Positions 50,710 through 60,500 of a stretch of DNA of 64,000 nt are shown here, in pieces. The translations under genes and the position numbers were made by a program. Source of the stretch: an uncultured Bacteroidales bacterium (lineage in GTDB: Bacteria > Bacteroidota > Bacteroidia > Bacteroidales > F082); the NCBI GenBank assembly GCA_946184615.1, contig CAMHFN010000002.1:80216-144215 (forward strand), written 5' to 3'. Under the pieces are notes generated by a model. The model made no database searches. It saw nothing but the letters and a program-made list of their open reading frames with translations, and was not told where the DNA came from. Numbering within the stretch: the stretch's first letter is position 1; each line of letters opens with the position of its first letter.

Positions 50710-51953
50710 TTCTTCGTGTTGTTGTTTCTTCTTCCAGGAGGGCCGGGCATGAAGGGATTTTCGCCTTTCTTTGCTTGCTTTTCCTTTGCTACATATTGTG
50801 CTGAGAGGACCACCTCCTCGCCTTCCTGTAAGCCTTCCTCAATGATTTTGTAGGCGACGTCGCTCGTGCCGACTTTGACGGGCCGAGGCATGATTTCTTC
50901 ACCTTTTTTGACCCATACCATCGACCTGTTGGAATCCTGCCCAATGTTTTCATCCATCATGGGTCGTTCGCCTTGTGGCTTCTCTCCCGCGTCTTCGGGT
51001 TTGCCGTTTTTACGCATGGCTTTCAGTACCTGCTCGTCGGGAGTGAAGTTGAGCGCTTCGGCGGGAACGGCAAGACCCGTTTGGGATTCGGTGATGATGG
51101 TCACGTTGGCAGTCATGCCAGGGAAGAGCTTCAGGTCAGGGTTCGGAGCGCTGATGATGACAGTGTATTTCACCACGTTGCTGGTAGTGGTGGCTTTCAT
51201 GCGGATCTGGTTTACCGAGCCCTCAAAGGTCTCATAGGTATAGGCATCAACGGAGAAGTTGACCTTTTGTCCGATTTTCACCTGCCCGATGTCGGCTTCG
51301 TCGACAGCAGCCTCCACTTGCATCTTGGTGAGGTCGTTGGCCAGGGTGAAGAGGGTGGGGGTGCTGAACGAAGCGGCCACGGTCTGTCCTACCTCCACAG
51401 CGCGGTCGAGCACCACACCGTCGATGGGTGAATAGATCTCAGCATAGCTCAGGTCGACCAAGGCTTGGTCGTAGGCGGCTTGGGCGTTCTTCTTGCTCAT
51501 CTGGGCTTGGGTGTAACTGTTCTGTGCTTCCTGGTAGGCGGCCAGTGTGGCGGCCTTGGCCTCGTAGAGTTGTTTAGTGCGCTCGTAGGTGAGCTTTGCA
51601 TAGTTGAGCTGACTCTCTGCCGAAGTGAGACTCGCGTTGGCCCGGCTGACATTCTGGTTGAGTGTCAACTTGTCCAACTCGGCTAGCAACTGGCCTTTCT
51701 TCACCACGTCGTTGAAATCGACATAGATCTTCTCCACCTTACCCGACACCTGCGTGCCGACTTCCACGGTCTCCACAGGCTCAATGGTGCCCGTGGCCGT
51801 GACCGTATTCTCCACGGTGTATTCGCCAACGACATGGGTGCGAATCACCAACTCCTTCTTTGAGGACTTGGCTGATTTTACAATGATGAAGACAATCATC
51901 ACCGCAGCAATCACACATAGGATTATTAACCATGTTTTTCTTTTCTTTTTCAT
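50706..51953 (-). CDS. MacA-like periplasmic adaptor (HlyD/RND type)
   Basis: 415 residues from ATG 51953 (MKKKRKTW). One N-terminal helix, then a lipoyl/barrel-sandwich domain (VGTQVSGKVEKIYVDFND), an alpha-helical hairpin with repeated YTQAQ/NAQ segments, and beta-barrel domains (VDEADIGQVKIGQ). It joins the inner-membrane ABC complex to the TolC-like channel. The end has a Pro/Gly-rich tail. It overlaps the ATPase gene downstream. Confidence 0.9.
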   Translation of the reverse strand: MKKKRKTWLIILCVIAAVMIVFIIVKSAKSSKKELVIRTHVVGEYTVENTVTATGTIEPVETVEVGTQVSGKVEKIYVDFNDVVKKGQLLAELDKLTLNQNVSRANASLTSAESQLNYAKLTYERTKQLYEAKAATLAAYQEAQNSYTQAQMSKKNAQAAYDQALVDLSYAEIYSPIDGVVLDRAVEVGQTVAASFSTPTLFTLANDLTKMQVEAAVDEADIGQVKIGQKVNFSVDAYTYETFEGSVNQIRMKATTTSNVVKYTVIISAPNPDLKLFPGMTANVTIITESQTGLAVPAEALNFTPDEQVLKAMRKNGKPEDAGEKPQGERPMMDENIGQDSNRSMVWVKKGEEIMPRPVKVGTSDVAYKIIEEGLQEGEEVVLSAQYVAKEKQAKKGENPFMPGPPGRRNNNTKK

Positions 51954-51964
51954 ACCGATAGGCA

Positions 51965-53260
51965 TTATAGGGTTATTTTCTTTCCAGTATAAACATCAAG
52001 AATTTTGCGTTTCATTAAGAGGTTATATTTGTTTTGAATATAAGTATTTAAAACATTAAGATAGTTGTTCTGTTGCTGGAGCAGTTCCACGGTGGTGATG
52101 GTGCCGTATTGGTACTGGATGTTGTGGGCAGCAAAGCTTTTGCTGTAAGCATTTTCTCGGACTTCCGACACTTTATAGGCGTTATAAGCCGACACCACAT
52201 TGCGGTAGGCTTGAACCACGGTTTGGCGTACGGAAAGTTGGGCCTGTTCGTGCTCTAGCTGAGCCTGCTCCAAAGCGATTTGGCTTTTCTTTACGTTGGC
52301 TTGGGTGGAGCCCCGGCTGAAAATGGGGATGTTCACGGAGATGCCAGCAGATTCCGTTGGGGTACTATACCACTTGTTTATCCCGTTGCCGTCGAACGAA
52401 AGCACTCCCATACCTACGTTGGCGTTGGCGGAGACCGATGGAAGGTAATTGCCTCTCGCCATGTCGACATTTTTCTCTGCAATACGGATGTTGTAGTCGC
52501 TCATCCGAAGGTCAGGCATATAATCCATAGCCATTTGGATGGCCTCCTCTTCCGAGGGGAGGCTCTCCTTCAGCGCATCTAGATTTCCGGTGTCAGGGGA
52601 GACAATTTCCAAACGATCGGAGGGATTCATGGAGAGCAACACCTTGAGGTCGAGGAGGTTGTTCTCGATATTGATACGGGTGTCGACCACGTTATTCGAG
52701 TCGCTGTAGTATTGGGCCTCAAGCAGAAGATAGTCGCTTTCGAGGATGGAACCAGCCTGATAACGTGCTCGTCCTTGGTTCAGCTGTTCGCTACTGGTTT
52801 TCAGTACCTCAAGCTGATAGTTCAGCAGTTCTTGGTTGCCGAGGATGGTAAGGAAACTCTGCAGAATCTGTGTGACGGTTTGGTTGTCGTAGCGTTCCAT
52901 CTGCACCTCGTTGCGTTCCAGGTTAAGGCGGTTTTGCTCAATGGTGTTGCTGATTTGTCCACCTTGGTACAGGGTGACCGACGTGCCGATGCCCACGTTG
53001 CCTGACGATGACCAACCGTTTTCGTTGTTGGAGATGTTTTGTCCATAGGAGGCACTGAGGTTGGGCAGACGCTGCAGCTTCGACTGCTTGTAGGTGGCTT
53101 CGAGCGACTGGCTAGTGAGTTCCATCGACTTGCGTTCGTAGCTGTTGGCGAAAGCATAGCGGATGCAGTCGTCCAAAGTGAATTGGTAGGAATGGCTCTC
53201 CTGGGCCATGACGGAAAAGGCACCTAGGAGAAAGAAGAGGAAGGATGCTATTCTTTTCAT
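51965..53260 (-). CDS. TolC-family outer-membrane channel
   Basis: 431 residues. The signal ends near VMAQ. Two OEP repeats carry the long helices typical of TolC (QSLEATYKQSKLQRLPNLSAS, split; LEQAQLEHEQAQLSVRQTV). It completes the four-gene efflux operon in the order channel, adaptor, ATPase, permease. The stop lies within the first bases of the MacA-like gene. Confidence 0.9.
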   Translation of the reverse strand: MKRIASFLFFLLGAFSVMAQESHSYQFTLDDCIRYAFANSYERKSMELTSQSLEATYKQSKLQRLPNLSASYGQNISNNENGWSSSGNVGIGTSVTLYQGGQISNTIEQNRLNLERNEVQMERYDNQTVTQILQSFLTILGNQELLNYQLEVLKTSSEQLNQGRARYQAGSILESDYLLLEAQYYSDSNNVVDTRINIENNLLDLKVLLSMNPSDRLEIVSPDTGNLDALKESLPSEEEAIQMAMDYMPDLRMSDYNIRIAEKNVDMARGNYLPSVSANANVGMGVLSFDGNGINKWYSTPTESAGISVNIPIFSRGSTQANVKKSQIALEQAQLEHEQAQLSVRQTVVQAYRNVVSAYNAYKVSEVRENAYSKSFAAHNIQYQYGTITTVELLQQQNNYLNVLNTYIQNKYNLLMKRKILDVYTGKKITL

Positions 53261-53407
53261 AGATGCAAAGTAAGTAAAAAATCCGGATATTTTGGTCGTT
53301 GTTTTTAGGTGAAATGGAAAAAAATCATTTTGAATTAGGGTATTTTCATTTTATTTTGTACGTTTGCACCTTGATTTGTCAATTAACAACTTTTAAAAAT
53401 TATCATT

Positions 53408-54124
53408 ATGAAAATCGGTAACAAATTCTTCGCCGAATTGTTCGGCACATTCGTTCTTGTTTTCGGTGGTTGCGGTACTGCAATCTTTGGTCATGTTGGA
53501 TTCCTTGGCGTCGCCATCGCCTTCGGTCTCACGGTCATCGCTATGGCCTACGGCATCGGTCACATTTCTGGTGCTCACCTGAATCCCGCAGTGAGCTTCG
53601 GTGTGTGGGTGAACGGTCGTATGACCTTGAAAGAGATGCTTTGCTACTGGGTCGCACAGATCATCGGTGGTATCATTGCCGGTCTCTTGCTGATGGTGAT
53701 TGCCAAGTCAGCTGGAATGACCCTTGGCACCTTCGCTGCCAACGGTTATGGCGACTTCTTCAGCGCTGCTGATGTGGCTGGTGGCTATCTCCAGACTTCC
53801 ATGTGGGGTGCTTTCCTTGTTGAGGCTCTGTTGACCTTCGTCTTCTTGATGGTCATCCTTGGTGTCACCGACAGCCGTCACGCCAACGGTAAGTTCGGTG
53901 GTCTCGCCATCGGTCTCACCCTGGTGCTCATCCACCTCATCAGCATCCCGTTGACCAACACCTCTGTGAACCCTGCTCGTTCACTCGGCGTTGCCATCTT
54001 CTCCGAGAACCCGCTGGCTATGCCTCAGCTCTGGCTGTTCATCGTGGCTCCGCTCGTCGGTGCCTGCGTTGCTGGCCTTTGCTACAAATGCCTCGGCGGT
54101 TGCTGCAAGAAAGAACAGAAGTAA
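53408..54124 (+). CDS. Aquaporin / glycerol facilitator (MIP family)
   Basis: 238 residues with six membrane helices. The two NPA boxes are present: HLNPAVS near residue 58 and SVNPARS near 185. The ar/R-type Arg follows the second box, and a His in helix 5 (LIHLISIPLT) suggests an AqpZ-like water channel. The C-terminus is Cys/Lys-rich. A -7 element TACGTTTG lies upstream near 53359. Confidence 0.93.
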   Translation: MKIGNKFFAELFGTFVLVFGGCGTAIFGHVGFLGVAIAFGLTVIAMAYGIGHISGAHLNPAVSFGVWVNGRMTLKEMLCYWVAQIIGGIIAGLLLMVIAKSAGMTLGTFAANGYGDFFSAADVAGGYLQTSMWGAFLVEALLTFVFLMVILGVTDSRHANGKFGGLAIGLTLVLIHLISIPLTNTSVNPARSLGVAIFSENPLAMPQLWLFIVAPLVGACVAGLCYKCLGGCCKKEQK

Positions 54125-54228
54125 GAAGTAAGTAAAAAGTAACAAGAAGTCAGGAGTCGGAAGACAGAAGTTAGAAGCCCTACAGGATTCTTTCTTCTTA
54201 CTTCGGTCTCCTGTCTTCTTTTTTACCC
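54122..54228. repeat. AGAAGTN heptad repeat and inverted copy
   Basis: Imperfect 7-base units (AGAAGTN, AGAAGAC) run through this gap. On the right, TTCTTCTTACTTCGG and CTCCTGTCTTC are an inverted copy, so a hairpin can form and act as a terminator. Similar runs occur near 47488, 49924, 58157 and 62380. Confidence 0.6.
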
Positions 54229-55395
54229 ATGTCGGGCCTCTACATCCATATTCCCTTCTGCTCCTCCAAATGCGCTTATTGTGGGTTTTATTCCGTTCCC
54301 TCTATGAAGCGGAAGGGCGAGTTTTTGGATGTCTTGAAGCATGAAATTGTCTCGCGAAGAGCTTATCTTCAGGGGGAAAAGGTCGAGACCGTCTATTTCG
54401 GTGGCGGTACACCTTCTTTATTAAAAGTGGAGGAGCTCGAAACAATCCTCAAGAACCTCCATGATCACTTTGAGATCGATCCAGAAGCTGAAATTACTTT
54501 GGAAGCCAACCCCGATACCTTATCTCTAGATTATCTGGTAGGCTTGCGGTCGATGGGAGTGAACCGTCTCAGCATCGGCATCCAGAGTTTTTTCGACAAT
54601 GATCTGACCTATCTGAGCCGACGGCACGACTCAAGACATGCCCGCCAATGTGTTGGTTGGGCAAGGGAGGCTGGCTTCGATAACATCACCATTGATTTGA
54701 TTTATGGGTTGCCCACCTCCGATGCCGAACAGTGGAGCCGTAATCTGGATTGTTTTTTTGAATTGGGACTCCCGCATCTTTCGGCCTATGCTCTTACTTT
54801 GGAGCCCAATTCCATCTTGACCAAACAAATAGATTTGGGGAAGACATCGCCCGTCAACGAGGAAGATGCAGTTCGCGATTACGGTATCTTGTGCCAAAAA
54901 ATGGCACAGCAGGGGTTCCAACATTACGAGATTTCCAACTTCTGCAAACCAGGAATGCATTCACGGCACAATGCCAGCTACTGGTTCGGCACTCCATACG
55001 CCGGTTTTGGGCCATCGGCACATTCATACGATGGCAAGTCGAGGCAGTGGAACGTTTCCTCTTTGGAGCAATATGTAGGGAACGGAGAACGAAACCCCGA
55101 AGGGCTCACCGACCGAAAGGGAGGTAAAACGGAAAACGGAAAACTGTTTGAGAAAGAGATCCTTACGTTGGAACAGCGGTATGATGAATACGTCATGCTC
55201 CGTCTCCGGACGATGTGGGGCATTGATCTGAAATACCTGAAAAGTGCGATGGGAGAACGCTTTTCAGAACATTGTGAACGTCAAGCGCAACCTTTGATTG
55301 CCCAGGGTCGTCTTTCCCAGAGGCAGGGGATCCTTTTTCTCAATGACGAACAGATGCTTTTTGCCGACGGCATAGCCGAGGAGTTATTTTGGTAA
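54229..55395 (+). CDS. hemW: HemW (radical SAM heme chaperone)
   Basis: 388 residues. The radical SAM motif CSSKCAYCGFYS near residue 11 has the CxxxCxxC, and GGGTPSLL and LSIGIQSF follow. HemW (formerly HemN-like) binds heme and supplies it to enzymes; it lacks coproporphyrinogen oxidase activity in known cases. The C-terminal HemN_C domain contains FGPSAHSYDG. It converges with a MATE gene, overlapping by 12 bases at the ends. Confidence 0.92.
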   Translation: MSGLYIHIPFCSSKCAYCGFYSVPSMKRKGEFLDVLKHEIVSRRAYLQGEKVETVYFGGGTPSLLKVEELETILKNLHDHFEIDPEAEITLEANPDTLSLDYLVGLRSMGVNRLSIGIQSFFDNDLTYLSRRHDSRHARQCVGWAREAGFDNITIDLIYGLPTSDAEQWSRNLDCFFELGLPHLSAYALTLEPNSILTKQIDLGKTSPVNEEDAVRDYGILCQKMAQQGFQHYEISNFCKPGMHSRHNASYWFGTPYAGFGPSAHSYDGKSRQWNVSSLEQYVGNGERNPEGLTDRKGGKTENGKLFEKEILTLEQRYDEYVMLRLRTMWGIDLKYLKSAMGERFSEHCERQAQPLIAQGRLSQRQGILFLNDEQMLFADGIAEELFW

Positions 55396-56775
55396 CTTTT
55401 CTTTGGCGGACAACTCGCTGATAATCTTGATGGCAAAAGGCAGGGAGATGAAAAAGGTCATGGCATCGGCGATGGCCTGGGCGGCTTCGAGGCCAGTGAG
55501 TCCCCAAATCCAAGGAGCGATGAATACCGATGGCAAAAAGCAGATGCCTTGGCGACACATGGAGAGAAAGGTGGCCTGCCAAGTGTAGTTGATGTTTTGC
55601 AAGAGCATGTTGGTCATGGTACAGAGTCCCATCAAGGGGAAGGCGACACACTGCCAACGCATGGCATGGCTACCAACACGGATCAACTCGGGATCTTCGC
55701 TGCGGAAGAGAGCGATGATTTCGGGAGAAAAGATATAGCCTAACGTTCCCAAGACGATTAGCACCATAGTAGAAAGGGTGATGCAGAACATAAAACTTTC
55801 TTTGACACGGCCATAAAGCTTTGCACCATAGTTGTAGCCGCACACGGGTTGAAATCCTTGTCCAAACCCGATGATGACCGAATAACTCATCATCATGACT
55901 CGGGTCACAATGGAAAAGGCTGCCACGACAGAGGCCTCGTTGCCAGATTCAGCGTAATGCACCGCCATGCGATTCAGGCAGATGGTCGCCACTACGGCAA
56001 GGGCTTGGCGCATCAGCGAAGGAAGGCCCCCTCTGAGGATTTGGATGTAGTATTCCTTCGTGGGGGTGAAGTTGCGAAGCCGTATATGCACATTGCCTTC
56101 ACGAGAAGTGCCCCAAAGCAAAAGGCACCAGCCGAAACATTGGCTGATGGCTGTGGCTAAAGAGGCTCCGCTGACCCCCAGGTCCAACACAAAGATGAAG
56201 ATAGGGTCAAGAATGATGTTGAGGATGGCCCCCGAGGCGATGCCAATCATGCCGAAACGGGCGTTGCCCTGAAGCCTCAACTGGTTGTTCAAGGTCAACG
56301 ACGACATCATGAAGGGGGTGGCGAAGAGGATGTAACGCAGATAGGCGTTAGAGGAGGGCAGGATTTGCTCTGTGGCGCCTAGGGCACGCGAAAGGGGACT
56401 GAGGAAAAACAGACTGAGTGCTCCAGCCAAGGCACCGAAGATCAAGGGACTTAGGAATCCCGTGGCAGCCATCCTGCCAGCATTTTCGATACGTCGTGCG
56501 CCCAAAGCCCTCGAAATGTAATTGCCAGAGCCGTGACCGAAGAAAAAACCACAGGCGTTGATGAAAGCCATGTAGGCAAAGGCAACCCCAACGCCCGCTA
56601 CAGCTTCTGTACTCAGATGCCCTACGAAAAACGAATCCACCATGTTGTAAATGCTCGTTACCAACATGCTGATGATGGTGGGAACCGACATCTTGAGAAT
56701 CAGCCTCTTGACGGGTGCTTCCGTCATCATCAGATAACGCTCATCAAGTTTCCGTTGGTCGTTGCTGGGATTCAT
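55384..56775 (-). CDS. MATE-family multidrug efflux transporter
   Basis: 463 residues with about 12 membrane helices and two MatE repeats. Characteristic segments include SVPTIISMLVTSIYNMVDSFF, split, and LGVSGASLATAISQ. It would export drugs or metabolites by sodium or proton antiport. Followed 15 bases upstream by a second, distinct MATE gene (56791-58119). Confidence 0.9.
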   Translation of the reverse strand: MNPSNDQRKLDERYLMMTEAPVKRLILKMSVPTIISMLVTSIYNMVDSFFVGHLSTEAVAGVGVAFAYMAFINACGFFFGHGSGNYISRALGARRIENAGRMAATGFLSPLIFGALAGALSLFFLSPLSRALGATEQILPSSNAYLRYILFATPFMMSSLTLNNQLRLQGNARFGMIGIASGAILNIILDPIFIFVLDLGVSGASLATAISQCFGWCLLLWGTSREGNVHIRLRNFTPTKEYYIQILRGGLPSLMRQALAVVATICLNRMAVHYAESGNEASVVAAFSIVTRVMMMSYSVIIGFGQGFQPVCGYNYGAKLYGRVKESFMFCITLSTMVLIVLGTLGYIFSPEIIALFRSEDPELIRVGSHAMRWQCVAFPLMGLCTMTNMLLQNINYTWQATFLSMCRQGICFLPSVFIAPWIWGLTGLEAAQAIADAMTFFISLPFAIKIISELSAKEKLPK

Positions 56776-56790
56776 GGTGTTGTTTTGGGT

Positions 56791-58119
56791 TCAAATCACC
56801 TTTTTCCGCCAGTCGGCTTTCCAGATATAAAAGAAAGCGATGGTGCCCATGACAATGTTGTAGAACCATTCAGCTGTCCAGACACTGGCGATGGAGGCGC
56901 TCTTCGTCATCAGGAAGACGTAAAACATATAGGCGATGAGTACTCCAAACTCCAACGCCATCGCTGCTGAGGTGTTGCCTGTGCCGGAGACGGCCTCGAA
57001 AAACACCATGCCAACGGCACCCAGTAAGGTGGCCACCCCGACAACGTATACCGAGGGGACCGCTGCGGCAGCCAAGGTGAGATCGTCAGTATAAATCTTA
57101 AGGATGAGTTCGGGGATGATGGCGGTGATGATGACTAGCACAGCAGAGCAAAGGACACCGTTTTTTACCACTTTCCAGAGCATAGGCATCACCTCGTCGC
57201 TCTTGCCCTCGCCGATGATACGGCTGGTGAGCGTGTTGGCCGTCGCCGCAAAGGCGAAACCAGGAATGATTAAGATCATATAGGTGCTGCGGACCACCGA
57301 AGAGATGCCAATGGCGGTCTCGCCCATCTTCTCGATGAGGATGAAGAAAGCGAACCAAGCTCCAAACGAAAACAACCGTTGTATCATGCAGGGGAAGGCC
57401 ACCTTTAGGATGTCGCCCATCAGCTTCGGCTGCAGCTTATGCCAGCGAAACATGCCGTACTCTTCGTGGGGGATGGTGACAAAAGTGTAAACCCAGAAGA
57501 AACAGAACGCCGTGATCTCAGCGAATAGTGAGGCCAATGCTGCACCGCCTACCCCCATCTCGGGGAGTCCACAATGGCCGAAAATCAAGCACCAGTCGAA
57601 GAAAATGTTGACGACCGCCATCAGGATGGTGGAATAAGTGATGACCTTGGTGTTGCTGATGCCTACGTAGAATGATCGGAACAGGAAGTTGAAAACCACG
57701 AAGATGATGCCGAACTGCCGATATTTGAGGTAGTGCATGGAAGCAGTGTAGATGCTGCCCGATTCAATGATGTTGCGCATCAACCCATTGCTGAAAAAGA
57801 ACAGGATGCTGAACAAGAAAAGACCGAGGAGCAGGACAAAGAGGGCTCCATGCTGGAAAATGACACCGATCTTTTTCAGGTTGCCTTCGCCAAAACGCCT
57901 TGCGATGAAGATTTGAATGCCAACAGCGAAGCCCATGGCCAAGGTGGTGAACACGTAGTAAAACAATCCGGCCATCATGGAAGCACTAAGTTCATTGGTG
58001 CCGAGATGTCCAAGAAATGCCGTATCGGTAAAAGTGATGATGGTCTGCGCCAGATTCCCCAGCATGATGGGGTAGGCGATGCGCCAAATCTCACGGTTGG
58101 TGATGGTTGTTTTATTCAT
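56791..58119 (-). CDS. Second MATE-family efflux transporter
   Basis: 442 residues with the same fold: PIMLGNLAQTIITFTDTAFLG at the N-terminus and MGVGGAALASLFAEI in the middle. It differs enough from its neighbour to be an old duplication or a different branch. The pair forms an operon. A minus-strand -7 element near 58130 may drive it. Confidence 0.9.
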   Translation of the reverse strand: MNKTTITNREIWRIAYPIMLGNLAQTIITFTDTAFLGHLGTNELSASMMAGLFYYVFTTLAMGFAVGIQIFIARRFGEGNLKKIGVIFQHGALFVLLLGLFLFSILFFFSNGLMRNIIESGSIYTASMHYLKYRQFGIIFVVFNFLFRSFYVGISNTKVITYSTILMAVVNIFFDWCLIFGHCGLPEMGVGGAALASLFAEITAFCFFWVYTFVTIPHEEYGMFRWHKLQPKLMGDILKVAFPCMIQRLFSFGAWFAFFILIEKMGETAIGISSVVRSTYMILIIPGFAFAATANTLTSRIIGEGKSDEVMPMLWKVVKNGVLCSAVLVIITAIIPELILKIYTDDLTLAAAAVPSVYVVGVATLLGAVGMVFFEAVSGTGNTSAAMALEFGVLIAYMFYVFLMTKSASIASVWTAEWFYNIVMGTIAFFYIWKADWRKKVI

Positions 58120-58156
58120 GATGCAAAATTACAATTTTTATTATCTTTGCATTCTC

Positions 58157-58192
58157 TACTTCTAACTTCTAACTTCTGAATTCTAAATTCTA
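58157..58192. repeat. TCTAACT heptad-like repeat
   Basis: Repeats of CTTCTAA / TTCTAAATTC between the -7 element TATCTTTG (58143-58150) and the YqeY gene; the reverse complement of the AGAAGTN repeats elsewhere. Confidence 0.55.
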
Positions 58193-58198
58193 AAAAAT

Positions 58199-58645
58199 AT
58201 GTCTCTCGAAAGTACCTTAATGGCCGACATCAAGGCCGCCATGCTGGCCCGCGACCAAAAGAAACTCGAAGCCCTCAGGGCGATCAAAGCACAGATCCTA
58301 TTGGAAAAAACCAAAGGAGGTAACAACGAACTCACCGAAGCTACTGAGTTGAGCCTGCTCCAAAAACTGGTCAAACAACGCAAGGAGTCAGCAACTATCT
58401 ATGAACAGAATGGTCGTCAAGAACTCGCTGACGAGGAACTTTTCCAAGCTGCCGTCATCGAAGCTTACCTTCCCAAGCCTTTGAGTGAAGAAGAACTTCG
58501 TGCTGTTGTCAAAGACGTCATCGCCCAAGTCGGGGCAACCTCCATCAAGGACATGGGGCGCGTGATGGGTATGGCCACCAAGCAAGTCGCTGGCAAAGCC
58601 GACAACGCCAAGGTCTCGCAGTTGGTGAAGGAGATGCTGAGCTAA
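58199..58645 (+). CDS. GatB/YqeY domain protein
   Basis: 148 residues, helical. The YqeY pattern is clear: DIKAAMLARDQKKLEALRAIKAQI, split, then EAYLPKPLSEEEL and MGRVMGMATKQVAGKAD. It resembles the C-terminal domain of the GatB amidotransferase subunit and is thought to bind tRNA. Its start follows the -7 element by about 48 bases. Confidence 0.92.
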   Translation: MSLESTLMADIKAAMLARDQKKLEALRAIKAQILLEKTKGGNNELTEATELSLLQKLVKQRKESATIYEQNGRQELADEELFQAAVIEAYLPKPLSEEELRAVVKDVIAQVGATSIKDMGRVMGMATKQVAGKADNAKVSQLVKEMLS

Positions 58646-58687
58646 ACTCGTAACCATCACAACTCGGATACAAATAACAACGTCGAT

Positions 58688-59212
58688 TTGTACCTTATTG
58701 CTAAAATCTGCCAAGGACTCTTTCTGACCGACCCCAAACGTTCTTTCTGGGGGCGCGCGTGGCAGCTTTTCTCAAGGTTTACTTGGGAATTGCCTCAGAC
58801 CCTCGTGGGTTGGCTTTTCACCTTGGGAAGAGCACTCGTGGGACAAGTGGACCGTGTAGATACCTTGGGCGGCATCACCTTTGCGACAAAAAGTAAGGGG
58901 ACAGGTTGTAAAGGCGTGTCGTTGGGCACGTTCGTCGACCTTTGGGATGGTCGTTGGCTGTGCGATGGGGAAAAAGGACTAGTGCTCAGCAATCAACTTT
59001 GTATGCACGAATTTGGACACACCGCTGATAGTCAGCGTTTCGGTTGGCTTTATCTCCCGGTTGTCGGTTTGCCAAGCCTCATCAGCGCGATGGGGAAAGG
59101 CGACCACAACGTGTTTTGGACGGAGATCCGTGCCAACCGTCACGCAAAAAAGTATTTCGGCCAACGCTATGGTGTTGATTGGAGCGAATATGGCTATCCT
59201 ACTAAAAAATAG
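58688..59212 (+). CDS. Uncharacterised protein with an HEFGH motif
   Basis: 174 residues beginning at TTG 58688. CMHEFGHTADSQRFG contains an HExxH zinc-peptidase motif, near residue 107. Hydrophobic segments flank it (YLPVVGLPSLISAM). The mid-region is Gly/Lys-rich. It is conserved in Bacteroidales as far as I recall but without assigned function. It may be a membrane-bound peptidase; a proper third metal ligand is not evident. Confidence 0.55.
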   Translation: MYLIAKICQGLFLTDPKRSFWGRAWQLFSRFTWELPQTLVGWLFTLGRALVGQVDRVDTLGGITFATKSKGTGCKGVSLGTFVDLWDGRWLCDGEKGLVLSNQLCMHEFGHTADSQRFGWLYLPVVGLPSLISAMGKGDHNVFWTEIRANRHAKKYFGQRYGVDWSEYGYPTKK

Positions 59213-59266
59213 GTATGCTTTTTGTATATACTTTTAGTTTGTACTTATTTTTTAAATCATATCGCT

Positions 59267-60241
59267 ATGAAAAAATTGTTTTTTTGCTTGGCGCTGTTTT
59301 GTGGTCTTGCCATCATTAGCACCAGTTGTAACAAGGAAAATCAAGATGTAAAACCGGAAACGGAATTGGGTTCCATGGCCTTGGGAAGCAAGACCGTTGG
59401 GATTACCACGGCAGAAGCGGTCAATTATGGCCAGCAAAACGCCATTGTTTTTGCTTCAGAGGCGATGACCAACGCTAATAATGAGGGCGTCGCTGTTATT
59501 TTTAATGGGGAGATTGCCCCAGGTCACTATAGCTTGGGCGATTCCAAAGAAGTAACGCCTAGAGTGGTGGGACTGAAAGAATTCAATATGGGAGAGTTGC
59601 AATTCGTCATTGGGGCTGACTCCTTGTATTTCGGCGATGTCTACTATTGGGTGAGCGGCGAATTGTCCATCACGATGGAAAACGGGGTTTACACTGTCAT
59701 TTTGTCTCAATGTGTTGCCAACAATGGCACTGGAACCAACCTTAATCTGTCAGTCAACTTCAGCGGTACGCTGACTCCCTTCGTTATCAGCACGGATAAT
59801 AAGTTCGTCATGGATGGCGTGGAGACTCCCATCGGATTGGCGGGATTTTCCTCTGTTGGCTTGACGGATACAGTTGGGAACTTTTATGGTACCAAATCCA
59901 TGGTGTTCATGTCACCTAACCATAAGAAAGCTTTCATTGTCAGTTACCTCAACAATGAGAGTGTTGACGGTGAATACCAACTGAGTGCCTTAATACCTTA
60001 TCTTCCTTCGTTGCCTTGTGTTCACGTGGCTACCGACTTCGATTTTTGGAGTGGCACGCCTCAAACAGGATATGTGGCAGAAGCGGGTACACTCAAGGTG
60101 CAAACCAATGCCGACGGTACCCGTACGGTTACCATCGAAAATGCCAAACTTCATAACTTGGAACATCCCAACAGTATTTTCTTCCCTGTGATCGATGCTT
60201 CGTTGAGTTATCGCGGCCTGATGTATGAGATAGGAATGTAA
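59267..60241 (+). CDS. Lipoprotein, unknown function
   Basis: 324 residues from ATG 59267, chosen because the upstream in-frame codons lack a signal. The lipobox STSC follows. The mature part is a beta-rich exported protein without known domain. The bidirectional terminator at 60274-60297 follows it. Confidence 0.65.
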   Translation: MKKLFFCLALFCGLAIISTSCNKENQDVKPETELGSMALGSKTVGITTAEAVNYGQQNAIVFASEAMTNANNEGVAVIFNGEIAPGHYSLGDSKEVTPRVVGLKEFNMGELQFVIGADSLYFGDVYYWVSGELSITMENGVYTVILSQCVANNGTGTNLNLSVNFSGTLTPFVISTDNKFVMDGVETPIGLAGFSSVGLTDTVGNFYGTKSMVFMSPNHKKAFIVSYLNNESVDGEYQLSALIPYLPSLPCVHVATDFDFWSGTPQTGYVAEAGTLKVQTNADGTRTVTIENAKLHNLEHPNSIFFPVIDASLSYRGLMYEIGM

Positions 60242-60273
60242 AAGGTTGAAGGTATCTTGTTCTGCAAAAAAAA

Positions 60274-60297
60274 AATCACCGCTGATCGGCGGTGATT
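60274..60297. terminator. Bidirectional terminator between the lipoprotein and tRNA-Ala
   Basis: AATCACCGC (60274-60282) pairs perfectly with GCGGTGATT (60289-60297), with an A run on one side and a T run on the other, so it can end both transcripts. Confidence 0.85.
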
Positions 60298-60303
60298 TTT
60301 TTG

Positions 60304-60377
<74 letters not shown>

Positions 60378-60485
60378 CTTGCTTGTTTTGCGCTGCAAAA
60401 GTACAACTTTTTTCGGATATACAAGAAAAAAAGTAAAAATTTTTCTTTTTGGCTTTAAAAATCGCCTGGGTTCCCTTGAAAATAC

Positions 60486-60493
60486 TAACTTTG
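60486..60493 (+). promoter_or_regulatory. -7 element directly before the serine dehydratase gene
   Basis: TAACTTTG ends seven bases before the ATG at 60501, giving an extremely short leader. Confidence 0.5.
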
Positions 60494-60500
60494 CCTATCT